From Vibrio sp. S9_S30 (GTDB lineage Bacteria > Pseudomonadota > Gammaproteobacteria > Enterobacterales > Vibrionaceae), in assembly GCF_014694455.1 (NCBI RefSeq), contig NZ_JAAUWT010000003.1:248001-312000 (forward strand): a stretch of DNA of 64,000 nt, given 5' to 3'. A program made the translations under genes and the position numbers. Under the pieces are notes generated by a model. That model worked only from the letters and a program-made list of their open reading frames with translations, was not told the DNA's origin and did no database searches. Shown in pieces: positions 1-8,272 of this stretch (positions within the stretch are counted from its first letter, which is position 1; the number at the start of each line of letters is the position of its first letter).

Positions 1-26
1 GGCGTATCCAGAGACCGAAAAAGCAA

Positions 27-53
27 AAAGCCCAGCGTCAATCGCTGGGCTTT
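27..53. terminator. Bidirectional rho-independent terminator
   Basis: Perfect 11-bp inverted repeat (AAAGCCCAGCG / CGCTGGGCTTT) around a 5-nt loop, with T-rich sequence on both sides. It lies 22 bp beyond the helicase stop codon, so it most likely ends that minus-strand transcript and a plus-strand transcript entering from outside the window. Confidence 0.85.
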
Positions 54-74
54 CTTCTTCATTCATACACTCTG

Positions 75-1409
75 TTAATCGTCGCTAGGCGGCACTGGCT
101 TTTTCTTCTTAGGCATAAACACCTGATCACCCACCGCCACGTTCGTGAGGAAGGTTTTATCACGCTGAGCTGGCTTCTTAGCGCCATTCTTCGATTGAGG
201 CTTGCGTTGCTTCTTGGCGTCGCCCGCCTTTTTGCGAAAGTCTGGCTTACGCGGCTTAATGCCTTTGAATTTGCCTTCCAATCCTTCCAGCACAGAAAAA
301 GAAAGATCTTGTTGTAAGAAGTTCTCTACGCGCTTAAAGCTATCCCAATCTTTAGGACCAACAAGCGATACGGCATTTCCTTTGTTCCCCGCACGACCAG
401 TACGACCCACGCGGTGCACGTATTCTTCTGTATGCTTGGGCATATCAAAGTTAATGACGTGAGTGACACTCGCAATATCGAGCCCACGAGAGGCGACATC
501 CGTCGTCACCAATATTTTAAATACATGGCGCTCAAACTGGCTCATGATGGTGTTGCGTTGGGTCTGGTTTAAGTTGCCGCTCAACGCAACGGCTTTCAAC
601 TGTTTCTCATTCAACTCATTCGTCAATCGCTCGGTATCAGAACGCGTTGCCGTAAAGATGATAACCTGACGGTATTCAGACTCTTCCAAGATGCGATTCA
701 TGATCGCCTCTTTATGATCAAGATGATCACAAAGGTAGAACGTTTGAGTGATGTCTTTGTGCTCTTCGTTCGCACTGCCAACCGAAATGCGTTTTGGTGC
801 ATTCAACATTTCAGACGCAATGTCGTTCACTTCCGCATGATCCAACGTTGCTGAAAACATGAGCGTCTGACGACGACGATGTTTTGCGGCATTGTGAATT
901 CGGCGAAGCTCTGGGGCAAAGCCCAAATCCAGCATTCTGTCTGCTTCATCGAGTATCAGCGTATCCACACCATCAAGAAACAGAGAGCGGTGCTCTAAGT
1001 GGTCGGCCAAGCGTCCTGGTGTGGCGACAATAAATTTAGGGTATTTACGAAGTGCTTTAACCTGATCGTTAAAGTTTTCACCGCCCAAAATAAGGGTCGC
1101 GTCGTAAGACAAACCGCCTAACATGGCACGAAGTTCACCGTAAACCTGTTTGGCAAGTTCACGGGTTGGCGCCAAAATCACCCCTCTTGGATCTTTCGCA
1201 GAGAAAGCTTTGGTTTTAAGCGCTTTATGAAGCAATGGTAATACGAATGCCAGCGTCTTACCCGATCCGGTTTTAGACGATGCCAACAGGTCTTTACCTG
1301 CGATTGCAACGGGAATGGATTGACGTTGAATATCCGTTGCTTGCTTGAAGTCGTAATGCTTCAGGTTTTTCAATAAGCGATTATCTAGCCCTAAGTCTTT
1401 AAATTGCAA
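75..1409 (-). CDS. DEAD-box ATP-dependent RNA helicase
   Basis: Cytoplasmic RNA helicase that uses ATP to remodel RNA duplexes, as in ribosome assembly or mRNA turnover. The order of motifs is complete: Q motif near the N-terminus (F-x17-Q context), Walker A (ASKTGSGKT), PTRELA, GG, TPGR, DEAD, SAT, and in the second RecA domain TTDVASRGLD and HRVGRTGRAG. A basic low-complexity tail rich in Lys, Arg and Gln follows residue ~375 and probably contacts RNA. An upstream TTG (1421) is possible, but TTG at 1409 has GGAG six bases before it and gives a protein beginning (M)QFKDLGLDNRLL, so I prefer that start. About 444 residues, the usual size for RhlE/SrmB-class helicases. Monocistronic, with terminator at 27-53. 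The subfamily (RhlE versus SrmB-like) is not settled. Confidence 0.9.
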   Translation of the reverse strand: MQFKDLGLDNRLLKNLKHYDFKQATDIQRQSIPVAIAGKDLLASSKTGSGKTLAFVLPLLHKALKTKAFSAKDPRGVILAPTRELAKQVYGELRAMLGGLSYDATLILGGENFNDQVKALRKYPKFIVATPGRLADHLEHRSLFLDGVDTLILDEADRMLDLGFAPELRRIHNAAKHRRRQTLMFSATLDHAEVNDIASEMLNAPKRISVGSANEEHKDITQTFYLCDHLDHKEAIMNRILEESEYRQVIIFTATRSDTERLTNELNEKQLKAVALSGNLNQTQRNTIMSQFERHVFKILVTTDVASRGLDIASVTHVINFDMPKHTEEYVHRVGRTGRAGNKGNAVSLVGPKDWDSFKRVENFLQQDLSFSVLEGLEGKFKGIKPRKPDFRKKAGDAKKQRKPQSKNGAKKPAQRDKTFLTNVAVGDQVFMPKKKKPVPPSDD

Positions 1410-1630
1410 AGGATTCTCCAATAAGGTGGTACAAGGTATTTGATCAGCGCCGTATGATAACTCTTTTTAAGGACCAGATCACAAAAAATAGTCGCTAGAC
1501 TGACTCTTCCGCTCAGCTTCTCGATAAATCATTATGTCACGCTATCTACAACTTTGTCATTTTCATGTTAGATTTTAGAACGATGCCGTCAGATAGCGGA
1601 TTTTTGTGCCATATTAGAGACTCGTAACGA

Positions 1631-1734
1631 CATGTGAGATATACGGATTTACGTTTTGTCACATGCAGCACTATGATTGAGTAGCAACCTTTCATACCTA
1701 AACAATTAGAGCCTTTTTTAGAGTCATTTATAAA
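1631..1734 (+). promoter_or_regulatory. Region upstream of lpp: promoter and flanking inverted repeat
   Basis: The 1410-1802 gap holds no credible gene. A sigma70-like promoter for lpp is visible: TTAGAG at 1706-1711, 17-bp spacer, TATAAA at 1729-1734. Further up, CATGTGA (1631-1637) and TCACATG (1659-1665) form a perfect 7-bp inverted repeat with a 21-bp spacer; its role is unknown. The helicase must be transcribed leftward from the same gap, but I see no convincing promoter for it. Confidence 0.45.
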
Positions 1735-1802
1735 AGTGCTTTATGTGCAGGAATTTAGGGAATAAAACAAGCTACAAAAAAAATGTCCAACAAGGAGTTC
1801 TT

Positions 1803-2093
1803 ATGAACAACAAATTACTTTTAGCAGCGGGTATTTCTTCAGTATTGTTTTTGGCAGGTTGTTCTGGCACGCCAGACACGACTTCTAACAAACTGGATGA
1901 GTTGACTAATCAAGTTCAGCAGCTCAGTCAGCAAGTTTCCTCGCTTCAATCTTCCCAAGAAAGAGCGAGCATGAAAGCAGAAGAAGCCGCTTCGGCAGCG
2001 AATGGGGCGAAGAATGCTGCGATGTCAGCTCAACAAGAAGCGGCACGTGCAAACAGCCGTATCGATAACATCGCGCAGTCTTACACCAAGTAA
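1803..2093 (+). CDS. lpp: Lpp-type outer-membrane lipoprotein (Braun lipoprotein homologue)
   Basis: Small periplasmic lipoprotein of 96 residues. The start at 1803 follows AAGGAG at 7-nt spacing. The lipobox LAGC gives a mature protein beginning Cys-Ser-Gly. The rest is a heptad-patterned coiled coil (LDELTNQVQQLSQQV, then an Ala-rich helix), which in Lpp forms a trimer. The last residue is Lys in SYTK, the residue that L,D-transpeptidases link to peptidoglycan in E. coli Lpp. It converges on an L,D-transpeptidase gene, so enzyme and substrate are neighbours. It is longer than E. coli Lpp (78 residues), as expected for Vibrio homologues. Confidence 0.88.
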   Translation: MNNKLLLAAGISSVLFLAGCSGTPDTTSNKLDELTNQVQQLSQQVSSLQSSQERASMKAEEAASAANGAKNAAMSAQQEAARANSRIDNIAQSYTK

Positions 2094-2109
2094 GCGCAGA
2101 GACTCAGAT

Positions 2110-2130
2110 GGGGGGCGTTTTTTACCCCCC
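2110..2130 (+). terminator. G6/C6 hairpin after lpp
   Basis: Six G (2110-2115) and six C (2125-2130) flank a T-rich 9-nt loop, 17 bp after the lpp stop. There is no U-tract after the stem, so it may only protect the 3' end of the mRNA. Confidence 0.45.
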
Positions 2131-2177
2131 TGATACCTTCGCTTGCAGCTGGCTATAAACGGCTGAAACCCAAATAC

Positions 2178-3077
2178 CTACGGCGTGGCAATTTCGATTG
2201 GCACGCCGTTTTGTACTTGAACCGCTGCTTTCGCTTTGGCATCTGAAATATTAAACTCATCCATCCACCAGCTCAATTCCCTTGGCAACTCGAGCCTGGC
2301 TTGAACGCCTTTGCTGTTGGTTAATGGTTCATGAACTTCAATGAACACACTTCTGTCGGGTTCCAGCGACATTTTGATCGGCTGATTGATGACCCTCACC
2401 TGCTCACCTTCACTGGCTTGATTAAACAGCCACTCGATGTCTCGGGGTTCCATTCGGATGCAACCTGCACTCACACGTAGCCCAATGCCAAAATCTTTAT
2501 TGGTGCCGTGAATCAGATATTCACCCGATCCGTAAGCCAAACGCATGGCGTAATCACCCAAAGGGTTTTCGGGCCCCGCGGGAACCACTCTTGGTAGGCT
2601 GATGCCTTTTTCAGCGTATTCTTTACGGATCGATGCCGGGGGCGTCCATGTTGGGTTTGGAATTTTACTCGAAATCCTCGTGACCATCTCGGGTGTATCT
2701 CGCCCTACTCGACCAATGCCCACCGGGAACACGTGCACAATGTCTTTGCCTTTGGGGTAATAATACAATCGAAGTTCTGGCAAGTTGATCACAATGCCCT
2801 TTCTGGGGACATTAGGAAGAATAAAGCGGGTTGGAATCTCCAGCACTGAACCTTCTGGGGGAAGGAACGGGTCGTAACCTTTATTCGCCGCCATAAGTGA
2901 AAGAAAGCCAACATCGTATTGCTTAGCGATAAGCGCGAACGTTTCTCCCTCTTGAACCACATGCCGCTGCACTGTCCCTGCCAAGTTGCTTCCTTCAATA
3001 GGCAGTGGAAAGGTGGCTGCTGAAACCGACGATGCAACCAAGGACACTAACCAAACACCAACAACTGCTTTCTTCAT
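2178..3077 (-). CDS. L,D-transpeptidase (YkuD family, LysM domain), Lpp-anchoring type
   Basis: Exported periplasmic enzyme forming L,D bonds with meso-diaminopimelate, either 3-3 peptidoglycan cross-links or the Lpp-peptidoglycan link. Signal peptide at 1-20 (cleavage after VSA), a LysM-like wall-binding domain at ~37-83 and a YkuD catalytic domain at ~95-225. The catalytic signature is complete: His190 in LIHGTN and Cys206 in SAGCIRM. Length 299 matches ErfK/YbiS/YcfS/YnhG proteins. Convergent with lpp, whose C-terminal Lys is the expected acceptor, so Lpp anchoring is the favoured role. The start overlaps only a weak ribosome site (AGGA adjacent to ATG), but the signal peptide fits this ATG. 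Confidence 0.88.
   Translation of the reverse strand: MKKAVVGVWLVSLVASSVSAATFPLPIEGSNLAGTVQRHVVQEGETFALIAKQYDVGFLSLMAANKGYDPFLPPEGSVLEIPTRFILPNVPRKGIVINLPELRLYYYPKGKDIVHVFPVGIGRVGRDTPEMVTRISSKIPNPTWTPPASIRKEYAEKGISLPRVVPAGPENPLGDYAMRLAYGSGEYLIHGTNKDFGIGLRVSAGCIRMEPRDIEWLFNQASEGEQVRVINQPIKMSLEPDRSVFIEVHEPLTNSKGVQARLELPRELSWWMDEFNISDAKAKAAVQVQNGVPIEIATP
2180..2212 (+). terminator. Terminator for lpp inside the 3' end of the transpeptidase gene
   Basis: ACGGCGTG (2180-2187) and CACGCCGT (2202-2209) form a perfect 8-bp stem followed by TTTT on the plus strand. It lies within the last codons of the convergent transpeptidase gene, so coding sequence doubles as a terminator for lpp. Confidence 0.55.
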
Positions 3078-3145
3078 TCCTATTTTTTACCTTAATTTCG
3101 TTCAATCGGCGGCATGTCAGCGATACATGTACCTCGCCAACATAC

Positions 3146-4591
3146 CTACCCTTTTGCTTTTTTATACATACTTAACGCCAGAACACGCTGGGTTTTATGG
3201 TCAACAACACGCTCGGGGTAGTCCAGAGTGTGACTTTCCGGCCAAGTCCAAGGCTGATGAATGTATTTCGATGGCACCTGTTTGAGCTCTGGAACCCAAT
3301 GGCGAACAAATTCACCTTGAGCATCGAATTTTTCTCCCTGAGCAATCGGGTTGAAAATTCGAAAATACGGCTGCCCATCACATCCTGTTGAAGCCGACCA
3401 TTGCCAGCCTCCATTATTTGCGGCGTAATCTGCGTCTACGAGTTTCGACAGAAAATAATCTTCTCCCCAACGCCAGTCGATCAACAAGTCCTTGGTGAGA
3501 AAGCTTGCCACAATCATTCGAAGCCGATTATGCATCCAACCCGTCGTATTGAGTTGCCTCATTGCGGCGTCCACGATCGGATAACCGGTGGCCCCCTTTT
3601 TCCAACGCTCAAACCACGCCTCGTTATTATGCCACTCAAGATCAAGCGCCCAGTCAACAAACGGTAAGCCTTTGCTTAATTTTGGTTCAAATTCGAGCAA
3701 ATGTTGATAAAACTCTCGCCACACCAACTCACTCAACCACGCTTGCTCCCCTTCATTCAGATCTTTGATATTACGTTGATAAGCTAAACGAGCCACACAC
3801 TGCCTAACAGAAAGAAAGCCCAATGCCAAATAGGGAGACAGTTTGCTGGTGCCTTCAATACTGGGGAAGTCTCGATCTTCTTTATAGCGAGCAACGCTTT
3901 TCTCATCACTGGAAGGGTTTTCAGCGCAAAACGCTCGAAGCTGATGAATGAGCGATTCCGTATCAACGTCATAGTCACTGCTGTCTGCCCGAGCGTAGCT
4001 GAAATGACACGTTGAACTGAATTCGCGCACCCAAGGTTGAAGAAACGCAATATCCGGCATTTCAATGTTGCCCGTTTTCAAACGAGGAAAAACAGAGACG
4101 CCAGAGAGTGAAATCCAACTTAACCACGCACGCTTAAACGGTGTGAACACTTTGAAATATTCACCTTTCTTGTTCAATACGCGCCGCGGAGGCAAAACAC
4201 ATTTGTCGTGATACAGATGCAATTTTTTGGAGGAAGGGCAACGGCTTTCGATGGACGAGTCTCGCTGCTTTTCGTTCCACTCATATTCGATATTGGCGTG
4301 TATGGCTTGAATGTTGTCGTCGGTAAGCAGCTTGCACATTAAGTCGGCTTGTTCTGCAAACGTCGATACTTCAGCGTACACCAAAGGCACATTCAGCTCA
4401 TGCAACTCCCGCTGCAATTCATACAAACGCCGATAAATCAAATCCGCTTGAATCGGTGCAAGATGGTGGGAGGCCCATTGCTGAGGTGTCGCGACATACA
4501 GCGCGATGACGGGTTTGCCCGTCGCGACGGCTTGAGAAAGAGCCGTGTTATCCAATGTTCTTAAATCACGACGAAACCAAACCAATTGCAT
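3146..4591 (-). CDS. phrB: Deoxyribodipyrimidine photolyase (CPD photolyase)
   Basis: Light-driven repair of cyclobutane pyrimidine dimers using reduced FAD plus an antenna pigment. The N-terminal photolyase domain begins VWFRRDLRTLDN; the C-terminal FAD domain shows SKLSPYLALGFLS, the WREFYQHLL helix, GYPIVDAAMRQL, TGWMHNRLRMI and NNGGWQWSASTG, all hallmarks of class I photolyase. The start at 4591 (MQLVWFRRDL) gives 481 residues, close to E. coli PhrB (472); an upstream in-frame start would lie inside the preceding gene. It is 7 bp downstream of the MerR regulator and ends the ybgA-merR-phrB operon. Expression is probably light- or stress-controlled by that regulator. Confidence 0.93.
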   Translation of the reverse strand: MQLVWFRRDLRTLDNTALSQAVATGKPVIALYVATPQQWASHHLAPIQADLIYRRLYELQRELHELNVPLVYAEVSTFAEQADLMCKLLTDDNIQAIHANIEYEWNEKQRDSSIESRCPSSKKLHLYHDKCVLPPRRVLNKKGEYFKVFTPFKRAWLSWISLSGVSVFPRLKTGNIEMPDIAFLQPWVREFSSTCHFSYARADSSDYDVDTESLIHQLRAFCAENPSSDEKSVARYKEDRDFPSIEGTSKLSPYLALGFLSVRQCVARLAYQRNIKDLNEGEQAWLSELVWREFYQHLLEFEPKLSKGLPFVDWALDLEWHNNEAWFERWKKGATGYPIVDAAMRQLNTTGWMHNRLRMIVASFLTKDLLIDWRWGEDYFLSKLVDADYAANNGGWQWSASTGCDGQPYFRIFNPIAQGEKFDAQGEFVRHWVPELKQVPSKYIHQPWTWPESHTLDYPERVVDHKTQRVLALSMYKKAKG

Positions 4592-4598
4592 ACTATTG

Positions 4599-5435
4599 TT
4601 ATTCTTCAATTTGATTGAAATACACTTGTTGAATGATAGGAGAGTACCCCACTTCATACAAATCTAACGAAGAGAGTGCCTTAATATTGCTCGCTATTTT
4701 GCTACTGATGTTTTTGCTGCAATGAAAATAAACCAGAGAAAAAGCGTGCGCATCCAACATATCTGGCAACCCGCTCACCTCTTCTACCCCTTCCAGTATG
4801 GTGACGCGCTTCCCAGTATCTGACAGCAAAAGTGCGTGAATTCGCGTGTCCACGCTTCCGGGCGCATCGAAGCTGACAAGTAACGCATTTTGATTCTGAG
4901 GTACTTTTTTGCTCTGACAATATTTGTTTTCAGCGTCGATAATCCGGTTGGATACCGACATCATTAATGAACGAAACAAGGCCATTTGAAGCGAACGCTG
5001 TGTTCCTTTAACGGCTTCCAATGCATCTTGAACGGGGTATATCACCTTATTCACGATGTGTGGAGTTGGGTATTCTTTGAACAAAGAAGACAACATTTTA
5101 TCGCCTTTCTGAGCGTCCATCTTGGCAATGGATTCCAGCAGGAGGTCCACTTCTTTTAAGGGGGCTTCACTGCCTTCCGATTGATCCGGTTGTGACCCAC
5201 CACGAATCAGCTCTTTGACTTTCCCTATCAGAACCCCTTTGTTGATCCAGCCTTGAATTTCACGTATGGCATCAATGTCTTGCTGCGAAAAAAGACGGTG
5301 CCCTTTTTGAGTTCGCTTGGGTTGTATCAAACCGTAACGCCTTTGCCATGCGCGTAGAGTGACCGGTTTGATTCCGGTCATCTCAGAGACCTCTCGAATC
5401 GCATATCGAGGGCTATCGTCGTTAAGATCTTTCAT
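4599..5435 (-). CDS. MerR-family regulator of the photolyase operon (LitR/MlrA-like, without a visible B12 site)
   Basis: DNA-binding regulator of 278 residues. The N-terminal MerR helix-turn-helix is clear at ~11-75 (IREVSEMTGIKPVTLRAWQRRYGL, then RLFSQQDIDAIREI). The C-terminal ~180 residues have the length and layout of the cobalamin-binding light sensors LitR/CarH, but neither the E-x-x-H-H motif of the helical cap nor the D-x-H-x-x-G cobalamin ligand can be found. It may therefore act by another input or with a partner, as MlrA-type proteins do. It sits 12 bp after the ybgA-like gene and 7 bp before phrB, so it probably controls this operon and itself through the paired palindromes at 6440-6514. 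Confidence 0.82.
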   Translation of the reverse strand: MKDLNDDSPRYAIREVSEMTGIKPVTLRAWQRRYGLIQPKRTQKGHRLFSQQDIDAIREIQGWINKGVLIGKVKELIRGGSQPDQSEGSEAPLKEVDLLLESIAKMDAQKGDKMLSSLFKEYPTPHIVNKVIYPVQDALEAVKGTQRSLQMALFRSLMMSVSNRIIDAENKYCQSKKVPQNQNALLVSFDAPGSVDTRIHALLLSDTGKRVTILEGVEEVSGLPDMLDAHAFSLVYFHCSKNISSKIASNIKALSSLDLYEVGYSPIIQQVYFNQIEE

Positions 5436-5447
5436 ACTTAAAAGCTC

Positions 5448-6401
5448 TTACAGTCCATATCTTAATCTCAGTTCTTGCGGGTAAGGATCCAAAAAGCGTT
5501 GCGTGGCTAAATATTGGTCTGGGTACGAATTCAAGTAGTGTTTAATCAACGTTAACGGAGCCAGCAATGGCAATAAACCTTGGCGATAATCTTGGATCGT
5601 CTCCGCCAGCTCTTGCTTTTGGCTTTTATCCAGATCTCGCTTGAAATACCCCTGAAGGTGCATCAAAACATTGGTGGTGTTTTTACGGCTTGCTCGGTGC
5701 TTAAGCGCGTTCATCAATTCGTTACGATACTGAATGTAGAAAGCTTGGGCATCGTAATGCTTAATGTTGGCCACCAAACGCCCGATGGAACGATAGGACT
5801 CAGGGTGATGCGCCATTAAGCTGAGTTTGTACCGTGAATGAAACTGAACGATTTTCCCCGGTGTCGGTTTGCCACCCATGGACTGGTAAAAATCGTGCAG
5901 GGCATACACACGCGCAATAAAGTTTTCTTTTAAAAATTGATCATGCAATCGCCCGTCTTCTTCAACAGGCAACCACGGCATCTTTTCCATTAGCACCTTG
6001 GTGTAAAGCCCCACCCCATTTTTTTCGGCGCTGTTCTTCTTGTACACCTTGACCCGCTCCATTCCGCAGGTTGGCGACTTTGCACACACAACGTAGCCGC
6101 ACAAATTCTCAGAGATCAGCGCTTCCACTTTACTCTCTGAGAAGTCCATCATGCGTTGCGTGTATTCTTGGCTCGGATTCTTTGTTTCGACCAACGCGAT
6201 GCGTTCTTCGTCGCTGATAAGACGAATCGTCGGGCGAGGAACCGGAAGCCCTATTCCAACCTCGGGGCAGACCGGAACAAACCTGACGTACTCCGAAAAG
6301 TCTTTAGTTAAAAAGTGATTGATTTTGTGCCCAGAGTCGAAGCGCACTTTCTCTCCAATTACACACGCACTTACACCAATTTTAATTTCATTCGCTGCCA
6401 T
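5448..6401 (-). CDS. YbgA-like protein (DUF523 + DUF1722)
   Basis: Two-domain protein of 317 residues and unknown biochemical role. The N-terminal DUF523 part (GVSACVIGEKVRFDSGHK, CPEVGIGLPVPRPTIRL, CAKSPTCG) carries conserved cysteines that suggest a metal or Fe-S site. The C-terminal DUF1722/YbgA part (HSRYKLSLMAHHPESYRSIGRLV) is the domain found alone in E. coli YbgA, which is encoded directly beside phrB there as well. The start at 6401 has GGAGG five bases upstream; an earlier in-frame codon lacks a site. First gene of the ybgA-merR-phrB operon. The association with photolyase suggests a role in light or DNA-damage response, but none has been shown to my knowledge. Confidence 0.85.
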   Translation of the reverse strand: MAANEIKIGVSACVIGEKVRFDSGHKINHFLTKDFSEYVRFVPVCPEVGIGLPVPRPTIRLISDEERIALVETKNPSQEYTQRMMDFSESKVEALISENLCGYVVCAKSPTCGMERVKVYKKNSAEKNGVGLYTKVLMEKMPWLPVEEDGRLHDQFLKENFIARVYALHDFYQSMGGKPTPGKIVQFHSRYKLSLMAHHPESYRSIGRLVANIKHYDAQAFYIQYRNELMNALKHRASRKNTTNVLMHLQGYFKRDLDKSQKQELAETIQDYRQGLLPLLAPLTLIKHYLNSYPDQYLATQRFLDPYPQELRLRYGL

Positions 6402-6439
6402 GGTTTCCTCCCCAACCGATGCCATCGGCTTGGTTATTT

Positions 6440-6514
6440 TGTACAAGTATTTTTCTTGTACAAGGATCTATAGCATTTCGATCACATCGATACAAAAAAT
6501 ATTTTTGTATCGAT
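6440..6514. promoter_or_regulatory. Two paired palindromes (TACA-N11-TGTA) upstream of the ybgA-merR-phrB operon
   Basis: Site A: TGTACA at 6440-6445 and TGTACA at 6457-6462. Site B: a perfect 13-bp inverted repeat, arms 6486-6498 and 6502-6514, around a 3-nt centre. Both have TACA and TGTA separated by exactly 11 bp, and the sites start 49 bp apart. Reported LitR/CarH operators have the same kind of paired TGTACA half-sites, so these are good candidates for binding by the MerR regulator of this operon. Site A lies 39-61 bp before the ybgA-like start. Confidence 0.65.
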
Positions 6515-6573
6515 TATGTCACTCCGCCAAATCCTCACCGTGGCTATTGGTGTAATGAATTGATTAACCTCCA

Positions 6574-8217
6574 TTATATCTCTCGAATATTGCTGACTGT
6601 TTTTTGTATTTCAATGAAAGCAGCGTACCGCTGACGGTGGATATCCGCCACTTCTCCTGTCGCGGGCACATATTGCTCACCAAAATGCGACATGGTTTTC
6701 ATTGCGTCAAACACATCGGTAAACGCACCAGCCGCAACGGCGGCCATAATGGCACTTCCAAGCATCACAGGCTCCGCTGCCACAGGCGCAACAATAGGTA
6801 ACGCTGTCGCGTCAGCCAATATTTGACGAATAAGCGGATCTTGCCCTGCCCCACCACTGACGACGACCTGCCGCACATGAATGCCCTTTGCCGATTGCGC
6901 ATCGATGATCTGTTTCAATCCATACGCTAAGCCACATAGCCCTGCAACATACAGTTTGACCAAGCTCTCTATAGAGTCGTCCATATCGAGCCCCAGCACG
7001 GCTCCCCGCGCATCTGGGTCAGCGTGAGGGGCTCTGTTCCCTAGAAACTCAGGGAGAACATGCAGCCCTTTGGCAAGAAAAACGGCATCGCTGAGTGACG
7101 GGCAAAGCGCTTTCGCCTGCTCAGACAAATATTGAACTGGCGTGCAACATTGAATGTGCGCTATGGCTTTCAGTTCAGGAAACGCGGGATGCGATTGAAT
7201 CAAATGATCCATAGCGGCGCCCGCCGCCGATTGTCCCGCTTCATTGAGCCACATTCCAGGGATCATCGCGGAATAATACGGTCCCCAAACGCCTGCAACC
7301 AAGGTTTGGGTTGAAGACGTGGTCATGGTGCAAGCGGATGTGCCAAACACATACGCTAGGCTAGCGGTTGGATCCGAAATGCCTTGCTCATTGATCGCCC
7401 CAACGGAACCGACGCCCCCCGCGTGCGCATCAATTAGCCCTGCCGCAACCGCCGTCCCCACTGGTAAGCCCAAATGCGCTGCCGCGTCTTGTGTTAAACC
7501 TTGTGCGAGCGGTGTACCCGGTGCGACCGCTGTGCTCCCTATCTTGGCAAAGTTGCCGTGTGTTAATTCGTTGAGCCCAAACTGATTAAAGTACGTCTCA
7601 TCCCAGCGGTTTTCGTGCGCAAGGTAAGTCCACTTGCATACGGTGGTACAAATGGAGCGTAAAAGCGACCCGCTGGACTTCCACGTTAGATAGTCGGTTA
7701 AGTCAAAAAAGTGCTTCGCGTTCAAGTACGTTTCTGGCAGATTTTCTTTTAACCACAACAGCTTTGGCGTTTCCATCTCGGGTGAAATGCGGTTCCCCAC
7801 ATAATGAAGAACTGAGTGCCCTTCTTCATTGATGCGCTTGGCCTGCGGCGTCGCACGTTGATCCATCCACACAATCACGTTTCTGTCGGCATTATTGTGA
7901 CTACCCACAGGCAGAGGCTGATCCTCATCACCAATCACCACCAAAGAACATGTCGCATCAAATGAAATACCAATCACGTGGTGCTTATCGATGCCCGCCT
8001 TGCTCACCGCTGCGCGAACGCAACCGCCTACGGCATCCCAAATTTGATCTGAGGATTGCTCATACCTCGCGTTTTCATTGCTGAACATCAGCACATCGTA
8101 CTTTGCGGTACTGAGCTCTTTTCCTTGGAGATCATACACCCCAGCACGAGCACTGCCTGTTCCTACATCCACCCCAACGACGTATTTGTCTGCAAATTGC
8201 ACGTTGCTTGCTTTCAT
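6574..8217 (-). CDS. FGGY-family D-ribulokinase
   Basis: Cytoplasmic kinase that phosphorylates D-ribulose to D-ribulose 5-phosphate. The N-terminal actin-fold domain begins GVDVGTGSARAGVYD, and the FDATCSLVV segment contains the TCSLV signature described for FGGY D-ribulokinases, including human FGGY. Further similarity to that group is seen at MDQRA, GVWGPYYSAMIPGMWLNEAGQS and HVLPEFLGNRAP. The second domain has the nucleotide-binding VVSGGAGQDPLIRQI. The start at 8217 follows GGAG at 8-nt spacing and gives 547 residues. Last gene of the five-gene minus-strand operon with SDR dehydrogenase and ABC importer. Together these indicate ribitol to D-ribulose to D-ribulose 5-phosphate. L-ribulose or another pentulose is less likely. 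Confidence 0.85.
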   Translation of the reverse strand: MKASNVQFADKYVVGVDVGTGSARAGVYDLQGKELSTAKYDVLMFSNENARYEQSSDQIWDAVGGCVRAAVSKAGIDKHHVIGISFDATCSLVVIGDEDQPLPVGSHNNADRNVIVWMDQRATPQAKRINEEGHSVLHYVGNRISPEMETPKLLWLKENLPETYLNAKHFFDLTDYLTWKSSGSLLRSICTTVCKWTYLAHENRWDETYFNQFGLNELTHGNFAKIGSTAVAPGTPLAQGLTQDAAAHLGLPVGTAVAAGLIDAHAGGVGSVGAINEQGISDPTASLAYVFGTSACTMTTSSTQTLVAGVWGPYYSAMIPGMWLNEAGQSAAGAAMDHLIQSHPAFPELKAIAHIQCCTPVQYLSEQAKALCPSLSDAVFLAKGLHVLPEFLGNRAPHADPDARGAVLGLDMDDSIESLVKLYVAGLCGLAYGLKQIIDAQSAKGIHVRQVVVSGGAGQDPLIRQILADATALPIVAPVAAEPVMLGSAIMAAVAAGAFTDVFDAMKTMSHFGEQYVPATGEVADIHRQRYAAFIEIQKTVSNIREI

Positions 8218-8272
8218 TGATAGCACTCCGTTTCTCTTTCCCTATTTGTGGCAATGCGCTTGAGCAAAGCGC

